A DNA stretch of 64,000 bases. Source: Alphaproteobacteria bacterium. Its GTDB lineage: Bacteria > Pseudomonadota > Alphaproteobacteria > Micropepsales > Micropepsaceae. A program made the position numbers and the translations under genes. The notes beneath the pieces were generated by a model. The model was not told where the DNA came from. It was given only the letters and a program-made list of their open reading frames with translations, and did not search any database. Of the stretch, positions 20,497 through 32,361 are shown one piece after another (position 1 is the first letter of the stretch; each line of letters starts with the position of its first letter). The stretch covers positions 1-64,000 of the forward strand of contig JAFAWQ010000039.1 of NCBI GenBank assembly GCA_019241645.1, written 5' to 3'.

Positions 20497-22284
20497 ATGG
20501 CGCACGCAGCCGAGCTCACGCATACGCGCAGCGCCAAACGCTTTCGCATCATCCTGATCAAGCCGTCGCACTACGACGACGACGGTTATGTGATCCGCTG
20601 GTGGCGCTCGATGATGCCATCCAATTCGCTGGCCAGTGTCTACGGACTGGCGATGGATTCGATCGCGCGCGGCGTGTTGGCGAGCGATGGCTCAGTGGAT
20701 GTCACCGCCATCGACGAAACAAACACCCGCGTCCGGATAGAAAAGATCATCGCCGAGTTCAGCGAGCCTGGTGTGCGAGGCTTTGTCGGCCTCGTTGGCG
20801 TCCAGTCGAACCAATACCCCCGCGCGCTCGACATCGCGCGGCCTTTGCGCGCGGCCGGAATCCAGGTTGTGCTCGGCGGCTTCCATGTCTCCGGGCTGCT
20901 GTCGATGTTCGACACGCTGATGCCGGATTTGCAGGCCGCTCTCGACATGGGTGTGTCTCTCTTCGCCGGCGAGGCCGAAGGCCGCATGGACGATATCCTG
21001 CGCGACGCCGCGCGAGGCCAGCTGAAGCCGATTTACAACTTCATCCAGGATTTGCCGGGCCTCGAAGGCACTGTCACGCCGTTCCTGCCGCACAGCCACG
21101 TCACCCGCACGATGGGCAACATGACGAGCTTCGACGCTGGGCGCGGCTGCCCGTTCCAGTGCTCGTTCTGCACCATCATCAATGTTCAGGGCCGTCAGTC
21201 CCGCCGGCGCAATCCCGACGACGTCGAGCGCATCCTGCGCGAAAACTGGGCGCAGGGCGTCAATCGATTCTTCATCACCGACGATAATTTCGCGCGCAAC
21301 AAGGACTGGGAGATCATCTTCGACCGCATCATCCAGCTTCGTGAGAACGAAGGCATGGATGTGCGCTTCATGATTCAGGTGGATACGCTGTGTCACAAGA
21401 TTCCGCGCTTCATCGAGAAGTCGAAACGCGCCGGTGTCACGCGCATTTTCATCGGGCTCGAGAACATCAACCCCGACAATCTCATGGCCGCGAAAAAGCG
21501 GCAGAACAAGATCACCGAGTACCGCAAGATGCTGCTCGCCTGGAAGGCGGCCGGCATCTGGACATACGCCGGGTACATCCTGGGCTTCCCGGGCGACACC
21601 TATGAATCGATTGCGGCGGACATCGAGATCATCAAGGAAGAGTTGCCGCTCGACATCCTGGAATTCTTTTTCCTCACGCCGCTGCCGGGTTCAGAAGATC
21701 ATAAGGTCTTATGGACCAGAGGCGTCGCCATGGATCCCGATCTCAACAAATACGATCTCGAGCATGCGCTGACGGCGCATCCGAAGATGAGCAAAGCGGA
21801 ATGGGAGAAGATCTACTGGGACGCCTGGCAGCTCTACTATACGCCCGCGCATATCGAGACGATCTTCCGCCGTGCCAAGGCCAGCGGCATCGACATCTCG
21901 CGCCTGATGGTGATGGTGCTATGGTTCGCTGCATCGCTGCGGGTCGAGCGCGTGCACCCGCTGCAGGGCGGCATTCTGCGGTTCAAGAACCGGCGGGAGC
22001 GACGGCCTGAGCTGCCGTCGGAATCTGCTTTCCAATTCTATCCCAAGCTGGCGGCGGAGTTTCTGCGCAAGCATGGCCTGATCGCCCGCGAGGCGTGGCG
22101 CATCCGCCGCATTTGCGCCCGCGTGGAGAGGGATCCCGGGCACCTCACCTATACGGACCTCGCTATGACCCCGGTCAATGACGACGAGGTCGAGAACCTC
22201 GCCATGTTCACCCACAACGCCGGGGCCAAGGCCGCGGTGGTTCATGCCCGCAAGATTCGGGAATTGACCCATGCCGCGGAATAG
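20497..22284 (+). CDS. B12-binding domain radical SAM protein
   Basis: 595 residues. The N-terminal third is a Rossmann-like cobalamin-binding region (GFVGLVGVQSNQYPRALDIA, then VVLGGFHVSG) without the classical DxHxxG motif, as is usual in this subclass. The radical SAM core has the 4Fe-4S motif CPFQCSFC and the TIM-barrel strand ITDDNFARNKDW. The long C-terminal extension is rich in Trp and Tyr. Such enzymes often methylate or rearrange unactivated carbons, for example in hopanoid or pigment chemistry; the substrate is unknown here. An earlier ATG at 20425 overlaps the marC stop and is the alternative start. Confidence 0.85.
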   Translation: MAHAAELTHTRSAKRFRIILIKPSHYDDDGYVIRWWRSMMPSNSLASVYGLAMDSIARGVLASDGSVDVTAIDETNTRVRIEKIIAEFSEPGVRGFVGLVGVQSNQYPRALDIARPLRAAGIQVVLGGFHVSGLLSMFDTLMPDLQAALDMGVSLFAGEAEGRMDDILRDAARGQLKPIYNFIQDLPGLEGTVTPFLPHSHVTRTMGNMTSFDAGRGCPFQCSFCTIINVQGRQSRRRNPDDVERILRENWAQGVNRFFITDDNFARNKDWEIIFDRIIQLRENEGMDVRFMIQVDTLCHKIPRFIEKSKRAGVTRIFIGLENINPDNLMAAKKRQNKITEYRKMLLAWKAAGIWTYAGYILGFPGDTYESIAADIEIIKEELPLDILEFFFLTPLPGSEDHKVLWTRGVAMDPDLNKYDLEHALTAHPKMSKAEWEKIYWDAWQLYYTPAHIETIFRRAKASGIDISRLMVMVLWFAASLRVERVHPLQGGILRFKNRRERRPELPSESAFQFYPKLAAEFLRKHGLIAREAWRIRRICARVERDPGHLTYTDLAMTPVNDDEVENLAMFTHNAGAKAAVVHARKIRELTHAAE

Positions 22285-22303
22285 CGGCCGAAAAGGCCGA
22301 TTC

Positions 22304-22351
22304 TGGCGTCACATGGACCATTCTTCACCCTGGAATGTAGCAGTGACGCCA
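22304..22351. repeat. Intergenic inverted repeat
   Basis: TGGCGTCAC (22304-22312) and its exact complement GTGACGCCA (22343-22351), separated by 30 bp. It lies between the radical SAM gene and the barrel-like gene. It is not followed by a T-run, so an operator or RNA structure is more likely than a terminator. Confidence 0.4.
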
Positions 22352-22447
22352 CAGTTTGACCCCGCTCCGCGTTGATAAGGCCGGGCTGGGAAGACTATTA
22401 TCTGTTCTTTGGAATTTGGGCTGTGAGGAACTCGGGGGAATAGGGCT

Positions 22448-23344
22448 TTGCCTTCTCGGGCGCTGATATTGGCTTTCGCGCTTGCGAGCGCGGCGAGCGG
22501 AGCGCTGGCGGACGCCACCGCGCCGGCCGGCCTGACTTTGCCCACACCGATCGAGGCCAAGGTTTCAGTTCCGCGGATAGCCGCCCTATTGCCGCTGTCG
22601 GATGAAAAACGAACCATCCAGCTTTCAGACTCCCTGCGCCTGCAGTTTGAGCAGGACGGCTTGACGAACAGTTTGCCGCTTTCGCCGCTGCGGACGGATC
22701 TCGGCGGCAGCGCGGAACTCCAGGATTTGCTGCAAATACGAGCAACAGCTGCCGGCCTCGACTGGGACCTCGACAGCTGGGGCGGCCTTGGCTTTGTGAT
22801 CGCGCGCGGAAATGGTGTGTCCAGCCTTCTTGGCGATTTCGTGCCCACAGCGCTTTCTCTCGCCCAAAATACCACGACGACGACCGCGGGATTGTCCGCG
22901 CATCTCGATCTCGGGGATGGCTGGATCACGAGCGTTTCCTACACCGTGGATACCACGCAGCTCGATCTTAAAGTGGGAGCCTCCCCGACGCTTGCGACGA
23001 GTTCGGTTCATGGCCAGTCATATGGCGTCGCGATTGCCAAGCACGGTCTTTTCGGGGATTCGGACTCGCTGGGGATTTCATTCAGCCGGCCGTCCGATGC
23101 TTATTTTGGTAATGTCAGCCTGGCGGATGCCGGCCTCGAGGGGCGCGTCAATCTGCTCGGCCGCTATCGTGGAATCCGTTTGGCCAACAGCGCGCAGGAA
23201 ACAGACATCGCATTCGGCTACGTTACGAGCTTCTTCGATGGCGCGCTCGCTCTCCAGGCTAATGCCGGATACCAGATGAACGCCGACGGCCAGAACGGCG
23301 TCAATGGCGTAACGGTCGTCAGTCGCGCCAAGATCAATTTCTGA
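22448..23344 (+). CDS. Exported beta-rich, probable outer-membrane protein
   Basis: 298 residues with a TTG start preceded by GGGGGAATAG. The signal peptide is PSRALILAFALASAASGALA. The C-terminal 200 residues are built of short alternating segments (WITSVSYTVDTTQLDLKVG, DSLGISFSRPSD) and the last residue is Phe (RAKINF), as in proteins assembled by the BAM complex. It resembles the barrel or autotransporter-end domains seen alone in some alphaproteobacteria. No passenger domain is present. No specific family is recognised. Confidence 0.7.
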   Translation: MPSRALILAFALASAASGALADATAPAGLTLPTPIEAKVSVPRIAALLPLSDEKRTIQLSDSLRLQFEQDGLTNSLPLSPLRTDLGGSAELQDLLQIRATAAGLDWDLDSWGGLGFVIARGNGVSSLLGDFVPTALSLAQNTTTTTAGLSAHLDLGDGWITSVSYTVDTTQLDLKVGASPTLATSSVHGQSYGVAIAKHGLFGDSDSLGISFSRPSDAYFGNVSLADAGLEGRVNLLGRYRGIRLANSAQETDIAFGYVTSFFDGALALQANAGYQMNADGQNGVNGVTVVSRAKINF

Positions 23345-23442
23345 TTCCATCCGCATCGCATAAGGCCGGCTGCTTTTTTCTTGTCGCGGCGCGATACACG
23401 CCTTAGAAGGCCCGCGATTCCGCACAATTCAAGGTGCAGGCG

Positions 23443-25101
23443 ATGGCCGGGCCGCAATACGTCTATGTCATGAAAGGTCTTTCGAAGACCTATCCCGGCG
23501 GTCGCCAGGTTTTGAAGGACATCTGGCTCAGTTTCTATCCCGGCGCAAAGATCGGCATTGTCGGGGTGAACGGCTCCGGCAAGTCGACGCTCATGCGCAT
23601 CATGGCCGGGCAGGACAAGGAATTCAGCGGCGAAGCGTGGGCGGCCGATGGCATCCGCACCGGCTACCTGCCGCAGGAACCCGAACTCGACCCATCCAAG
23701 GATGTGCGAGGCAATGTGATGGAGGGCGTGGCGGCCAAAAAGGTGTTGGTCGACCGCTACAATGAGATCGCCGCCAACTATTCCGATGAAACCGCCGATG
23801 AAATGGCGCAGCTTCAGGACAAGATCGATGCGGCCGGGTTGTGGGACCTCGATAGCCAAGTCGAGCAGGCCATGGATGCGCTGCGTTGTCCCGACCCTGA
23901 TGCCGACGTCGCGAAACTTTCCGGCGGCGAAAAGCGCCGCGTGGCGCTGTGCAAACTACTGCTTGATGCTCCCGATATTCTGCTGCTCGACGAGCCGACC
24001 AACCACCTGGACGCGGAATCGGTCGAGTGGCTGGAACACACGCTACGCGAATACAAGGGCTGCGTGATCCTCGTCACGCACGACCGCTATTTCCTCGACA
24101 ATGTCACGCGATGGATTCTGGAACTGGACCGCGGCCGTGGCATTCCGCACGAAGGCAATTACACAACCTTCCTAGAAGTGCAGGATAAACGGCTGCTTCA
24201 GGAGGGCAAAGAGGAAGAGGCCCGGGAACGGACCATTGCCCGCGAACGCGACTGGATTTCGAAATCGCCAAAGGCTCGTCAGGCCAAATCCAAGGCGCGC
24301 ATTCAGTCCTATGAGGAACTGCTGGCGAGATCGCAGGAACAGCGGCAGGGGCCGGCTCAAATCCTCATCCCGATCTCCGAGCGGTTGGGTAGCGTTGTTG
24401 TCGAGGCCGACAATGTTGAAAAAGCCTATGGCGACCGCCTTCTGTTCGAGAATCTCGAATTCAAGCTTCCCCCCGGCGGGATCGTCGGCGTCATCGGACC
24501 AAACGGCGCCGGCAAGACAACGTTGTTTCGCATTCTGACCGGCCAGGAAAAACCGGACGGCGGATCTCTGCGCATCGGCGACACGGTGCAGATCGGTTAC
24601 GTAGATCAGTCACGCGAGGCATTGGACCCGAACAAAACGGTCTGGCAGGAAATCTCCGGGGGTACCGACATTCTCGAGTTCGGGAAGACCAAGATGAATT
24701 CGCGTGCCTATGTCGGCGCGTTCAACTTCCGCGGTGGCGATCAGCAGAAGAAGGTCGGACTGCTGTCGGGTGGTGAGCGCAATCGTGTTCATCTCGCGAA
24801 ACTCCTTCGTGGCGGTGCCAATCTGCTGCTGCTCGACGAACCCACCAATGATCTCGATGTCGAAACCCTGCGCGCTCTGGAAGCGGCGCTGGAAGATTTC
24901 GCCGGCTGCGCCATGATCATCAGCCATGACCGCTGGTTCCTCGACCGTATCGCCACCCACATGCTGGCCTTCGAAGGCGACAGCCACGTAGAATGGTTCG
25001 AAGGCAACTACGCCGATTACGAGGCCGACAAAAAGCGCCGCCTTGGCATCGAAGCCGATCAGCCGCACCGCATCAAATACAAGCGGTTTGCTAGGACCTG
25101 A
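23443..25101 (+). CDS. ettA: Energy-dependent translational throttle protein EttA (ABC-F)
   Basis: 552 residues with two ABC ATPase domains. The first has Walker [10 protein letters not shown], signature [11 protein letters not shown] and Walker [13 protein letters not shown]. The second has [22 protein letters not shown] and [12 protein letters not shown]. The inter-domain linker and the 'arm' insert are present, and no membrane domain is found. ABC-F proteins bind the ribosomal E site; EttA couples translation to cellular ATP/ADP. The ATG at 23443 follows AAGG at a good distance; an in-frame GTG lies 9 bases earlier. Confidence 0.95.
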   Translation: MAGPQYVYVMKGLSKTYPGGRQVLKDIWLSFYPGAKIGIVGVNGSGKSTLMRIMAGQDKEFSGEAWAADGIRTGYLPQEPELDPSKDVRGNVMEGVAAKKVLVDRYNEIAANYSDETADEMAQLQDKIDAAGLWDLDSQVEQAMDALRCPDPDADVAKLSGGEKRRVALCKLLLDAPDILLLDEPTNHLDAESVEWLEHTLREYKGCVILVTHDRYFLDNVTRWILELDRGRGIPHEGNYTTFLEVQDKRLLQEGKEEEARERTIARERDWISKSPKARQAKSKARIQSYEELLARSQEQRQGPAQILIPISERLGSVVVEADNVEKAYGDRLLFENLEFKLPPGGIVGVIGPNGAGKTTLFRILTGQEKPDGGSLRIGDTVQIGYVDQSREALDPNKTVWQEISGGTDILEFGKTKMNSRAYVGAFNFRGGDQQKKVGLLSGGERNRVHLAKLLRGGANLLLLDEPTNDLDVETLRALEAALEDFAGCAMIISHDRWFLDRIATHMLAFEGDSHVEWFEGNYADYEADKKRRLGIEADQPHRIKYKRFART

Positions 25102-25112
25102 ACCAGAGGCGC

Positions 25113-25766
25113 CTATAACTGACCGGTAGCCCGGACCCGTTCGGCCCGCTGCCGCAGGTTCGCTGTCAAGGCGCGAACATCGTTGTTGTGCTGGGCAAGG
25201 AACGCCCCGAAATCTTCCTGTTCGGTAATTGCAAGATCCAGCCCCGCCACAACGATATCCACGACGCTGAAATGTCCGCCGCTGGCATAAACGCGGAAAT
25301 CGACACCGATGGGCTCCTGCCCCTTCGAGGCCTGTGGGTCAACAAGCACCGTACGCACCAACTCATCACCAGGTCCGTGCGGCACCGAGCCTGTGACGCG
25401 CAGGGTTTGTCCACCATATTTCGTGAACTCAGCCTCATAAACCGCGAAAGCGTAATTGCGGAATGCTTCCACGAAAGCATCTTGGTCTGCAGGAGTGGCG
25501 GTACGACGGGCGGGACCAAGCGTATATAACGCAATACGCCGAAGATCCGTGAGACCCAGCAAGAAGCCTCGGAACTGCTCCTGCCGCTGCTGCTTCGACA
25601 AGGATTTGTTGTTTAGTATCTGCAGGCCGCGGTTTACGTTGGTCTGGACGAAATTCTCGGCCGCAGCACTTGCGTACGCTGCCGACACGCCAGCCACGCC
25701 CGTTGAGGCGAGCAGTGTGAAGGCGATAAGCATTTTGCGCAGACTGTTTCCGAAACCGAGCATCAT
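25113..25766 (-). CDS. mlaC: Periplasmic phospholipid-binding protein MlaC
   Basis: 217 residues with a signal peptide (MLIAFTLLASTGVAGVSA). MlaC (Tol_Tol_Ttg2) features include FVQTNVNRGLQILNN and YTLGPARRTATPADQDAFV, then VRTVLVDPQASKG. It shuttles phospholipids between the outer-membrane MlaA complex and the inner-membrane MlaFEDB transporter. It lies 62 bp downstream of mlaA on the same strand; mlaFEDB is not in this window. Confidence 0.92.
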   Translation of the reverse strand: MMLGFGNSLRKMLIAFTLLASTGVAGVSAAYASAAAENFVQTNVNRGLQILNNKSLSKQQRQEQFRGFLLGLTDLRRIALYTLGPARRTATPADQDAFVEAFRNYAFAVYEAEFTKYGGQTLRVTGSVPHGPGDELVRTVLVDPQASKGQEPIGVDFRVYASGGHFSVVDIVVAGLDLAITEQEDFGAFLAQHNNDVRALTANLRQRAERVRATGQL

Positions 25767-25828
25767 TTCATCCTTGCTTGCGCTGACGGCTGTGTTCGCA
25801 AATCAGTCACGACCTGCGGAGCAGCCGG

Positions 25829-26551
25829 TCAAAGATTGGGTAGATTGGTGACATCCGGCTGTCCGTTCCGGATTTCGTTGTTGCGGTTCTGCCGATATAG
25901 GCTTCGCACCGATGCATAAAAATCGATCGATTGCCGCTCGATGGATTCGAGAGTCTCCAAATTGCGCGCCCGCAAATCGACTCCTTCGAGCACGCTTCGT
26001 CCCGCCGACCACAGGAACTGTTCGCGAATGTCAATGTAGGTCATCGGATCGAAGGCGATGTCCACCACATGGCCGACCGCATCCCGCGGCGGATTCGGAC
26101 CGACGATTGGGAATACGAGATAGGGCCCCTCCTCGACGCCCCACACTGCAAGCGTCTGTCCGAAATCCTCGGTATGGAAAGGAAGCTTGAAGTTTGTCGT
26201 CGCCACATCGAACAGACCCCCGACGCCGAGCGTGGAGTTCAGCGTGAAGCGCAATGCCGTTTCCCCGCTACGCTCGACTTCGCCCTGCAAGACATCGTTG
26301 GCAAAGGTGATAGGGAGGTCGAGATTGACGAAGAAATTGTGAACACTGTCCCGCGCGACATCGGGCACTGCGTCAACATAAGCCTCGGCCACGGGCTTGA
26401 TCACCGCCCGGTCAACGCGGCGGTTGAAATTGAACATGTCACGGTTGAACGACTCGTACGGGTCGTTAGCTCCCGAAGGATCGGGCGCCGTCGCGCACCC
26501 CGCCAACAACAACGCCGCGCCCGCGCCGAACGCCTTAGCAATTGCCCGCAT
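25829..26551 (-). CDS. mlaA: Outer-membrane lipoprotein MlaA (VacJ)
   Basis: 240 residues from the ATG at 26551, giving a clean lipoprotein signal (GAGAALLLAGC, lipobox LAGC). The family core is obvious: NDPYESFNRDMFNFN, FVNLDLPITFANDVLQG, STLGVGGLFDVA, and EDFGQTLAVWGVEEGPYLVFP. It removes phospholipids from the outer leaflet and passes them to MlaC. It is divergent from sahR. Confidence 0.95.
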   Translation of the reverse strand: MRAIAKAFGAGAALLLAGCATAPDPSGANDPYESFNRDMFNFNRRVDRAVIKPVAEAYVDAVPDVARDSVHNFFVNLDLPITFANDVLQGEVERSGETALRFTLNSTLGVGGLFDVATTNFKLPFHTEDFGQTLAVWGVEEGPYLVFPIVGPNPPRDAVGHVVDIAFDPMTYIDIREQFLWSAGRSVLEGVDLRARNLETLESIERQSIDFYASVRSLYRQNRNNEIRNGQPDVTNLPNL

Positions 26552-26733
26552 GCACCACCATTCCCATGCCGCTCTCACAACGCGCGACCGGGCTGTTGGT
26601 CCACGCTTTGGAGGCGACGTTTCCAGTCATTGAAAGCAGAATGGCGGTCAAATCAAGATTGCCACCCATTCTTAAGCTTAACGTTCGGCGTTCGGGCCGA
26701 TTGAGGCTCAGTCGTCCAACTGGGTTGCATACG

Positions 26734-26755
26734 GATATAAAGATGTGTTTATATC
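26734..26755. promoter_or_regulatory. Perfect palindromic operator upstream of sahR-metF-metH
   Basis: GATATAAA (26734-26741), GATGTG, then TTTATATC (26748-26755): a perfect 8-bp inverted repeat in AT-rich sequence within a GC-rich genome. It ends 6 bp before the annotated GTG start of sahR. ArsR-family proteins bind such palindromes, so this is the likely SahR operator, overlapping the promoter of the operon. Confidence 0.75.
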
Positions 26756-26761
26756 ATTGTC

Positions 26762-27748
26762 GTGCTACAATTGCTTTCCATGCTCCAGGGCGTTGCCGAT
26801 CCCACGCGCCTGCGTTTGCTGTTCCTTCTGGCAGAAGCTGAACTGACGGTTAGCGAGCTGACGGCAATTCTCGGGCAGAGCCAACCCAGGGTCTCGAGGC
26901 ATCTGAAGCTTCTCTGCGAGGCCGGGCTCCTGGAGAGGATCAAGGAGGGCAGCTGGGTTTTTCATCGGCTGAACGATGCCAGACTCAGCACGCTGTTCAC
27001 CAAATCGCTTGTTGACCTGCCGCTGGAAGAACGCACCGTCTTCGAAGAGGATCATGCGCGACTCGCAAAGATACGAGCGGCGCGCGCCAGTGCCGCCGCC
27101 GAGTTTTTCCGGGCTAATGCTGCGGATTGGGGCCGGCTCCGGTCTTTACATGCCTCGGAAAATGACGTCGAAAATGCCATCCTCCGCATGCTCGGGCCAG
27201 ACAAAATCGATTCGCTGCTCGATGCCGGCACCGGGACCGGCCGCATGCTGGAACTTCTCGCGCCCCGCATCCGCCGCGGCATCGGTGTTGACAACAGTCC
27301 GGAAATGCTGGCGATTGCGCGCGACCGGCTGGAGCGTGCCAGCGCGCAACATTGCCAGGTGCGTCTCGCCGATCTCTATCGCCTGCCATTCCGCGCGGCG
27401 ACGCCGGAAAATGGCTTCGACGTCGCCGTGGTCCATCAGGTCCTGCATTATTTGGACGACCCGCAAAGTGCCATGGTCGAAGTGGCAAGGGTGCTGAAAC
27501 CCGGCGGTCGACTGTTGGTAGTGGATTTTGCTCCACATGAGCTGGAGTTTCTGCGCACCGAGCTTTCTCACCGGCGCCTGGGATTTGCCGATCGGGATGT
27601 GGAGAGCTGGTTCACCGCCGCACAACTCGAACTGGCGAGGGTCGAAACGGTTGCGCCTGAGCAAAGCGGAACGAGTGAGGCAAAGCTAACCGTGAAGGTC
27701 TGGATGGCGCAGGCGCCAGGCGCACGAACACAGGCGGAAGCAGCATGA
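26762..27748 (+). CDS. sahR: ArsR-family regulator fused to a SAM-methyltransferase-like domain (SahR type)
   Basis: 328 residues. Residues 1 to about 95 are a winged helix (LTVSELTAILGQSQPRVSRHLK). Residues about 135-260 are a class I methyltransferase fold (LLDAGTGTGRMLELL, FDVAVVHQVLHYLDD, LKPGGRLLVVDF). SahR proteins of this layout sense S-adenosylhomocysteine and repress methionine-cycle genes; the methyltransferase-like domain is the ligand pocket. Its stop overlaps metF by ATGA, and a palindromic operator lies just upstream, which fits autoregulation. A GTG start at 26762 is used; the ATG at 26780 would truncate the helix before ADPTRLRLL and leave a leader of about 25 bp. Confidence 0.85.
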   Translation: MLQLLSMLQGVADPTRLRLLFLLAEAELTVSELTAILGQSQPRVSRHLKLLCEAGLLERIKEGSWVFHRLNDARLSTLFTKSLVDLPLEERTVFEEDHARLAKIRAARASAAAEFFRANAADWGRLRSLHASENDVENAILRMLGPDKIDSLLDAGTGTGRMLELLAPRIRRGIGVDNSPEMLAIARDRLERASAQHCQVRLADLYRLPFRAATPENGFDVAVVHQVLHYLDDPQSAMVEVARVLKPGGRLLVVDFAPHELEFLRTELSHRRLGFADRDVESWFTAAQLELARVETVAPEQSGTSEAKLTVKVWMAQAPGARTQAEAA

Positions 27749-28637
27749 GCTTGCAACGCCTTGCTTCCCATAATCGCCCGTTAAAGGTCTCGTTTGAGTT
27801 CTTCCCCCCGCGAACCGCGGAAATGGAAGAGCAACTATGGCATGCCATCCGGCGGCTTGAGCCGCTGGCCCCTGCATTCGTTTCGGTGACGTACGGCGCG
27901 GGCGGCTCCACGCGCGAGCGCACGCACGCAACGGTCGAGCGGATCGTAAAGGAAACGGCGCTAACACCAGCCGCGCATCTCACCTGCGTCGGCGCCTCTC
28001 GCGACGAGATAGACGATATCGCCCAAAGTTACTGGAACATCGGCGTTCGCCACATGGTGCTGTTGCGGGGTGACATGCCGGACGAATCCTCCTATGCGCC
28101 GCATACCGCGGGCCACGCCTCCACGCCGGAAATGATTGCCGGAATTCGCCGCATCGCGCCGTTCGAGATCTCCGTATCCGCGTATCCGGATTGTCATCCG
28201 GATTCGCCATCGCTCGACCATGACATGGAATTGTTACGCGCCAAGGTGGAAGCCGGCGCAACCCGCGCCATTACCCAGTTCGGATTCGACAGCGGTGTGA
28301 TCGCACGCTTTCGCGATCTGGTGCGCCGCCGTGGTATCGGCGTGCCGATCATTCCCGGCATCATGCCCAGCACGAACATCAAGGGCGTGCGCCGCATGGC
28401 GGCGAAGGCTGGCGTTCGGATACCCGAATGGCTGGGGCGGGTTTACGAAGGCCTGGAGGACGATCCCGAAAGCCGCAAGCTGATAGCTGCCGCCGTGCTC
28501 GCCGAGCAAGTCGAAGAGCTGCTCGCTGAAGGTTTTGACCAGTTCCATTTCTACACCCTCAACCAGGCCGACCTGACCTATGCGGCGTGTCGGCTGTTGG
28601 GCATTCACCCGGTTGCCCTTTCTGCAGAGGCAGCCGC

Positions 28638-28641
<4 letters not shown>
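27745..28641 (+). CDS. metF: 5,10-Methylenetetrahydrofolate reductase
   Basis: 298 residues, typical of bacterial MetF. FAD/folate barrel features include [41 protein letters not shown] and FDSGVIARF. It makes 5-methyl-THF, the methyl donor for MetH. It overlaps sahR by 4 bp (ATGA) and metH by 4 bp (GTGA), so all three are one translationally coupled operon. Confidence 0.96.
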
Positions 28642-32348
<3,707 letters not shown>

Positions 32349-32361
32349 CTCAACACAGCAT

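Noticed and set aside
26552..26733. SAM or SAH riboswitch upstream of sahR-metF-metH
   Set aside because: No conserved riboswitch core or suitable leader; the palindrome with the ArsR-type gene explains control better.
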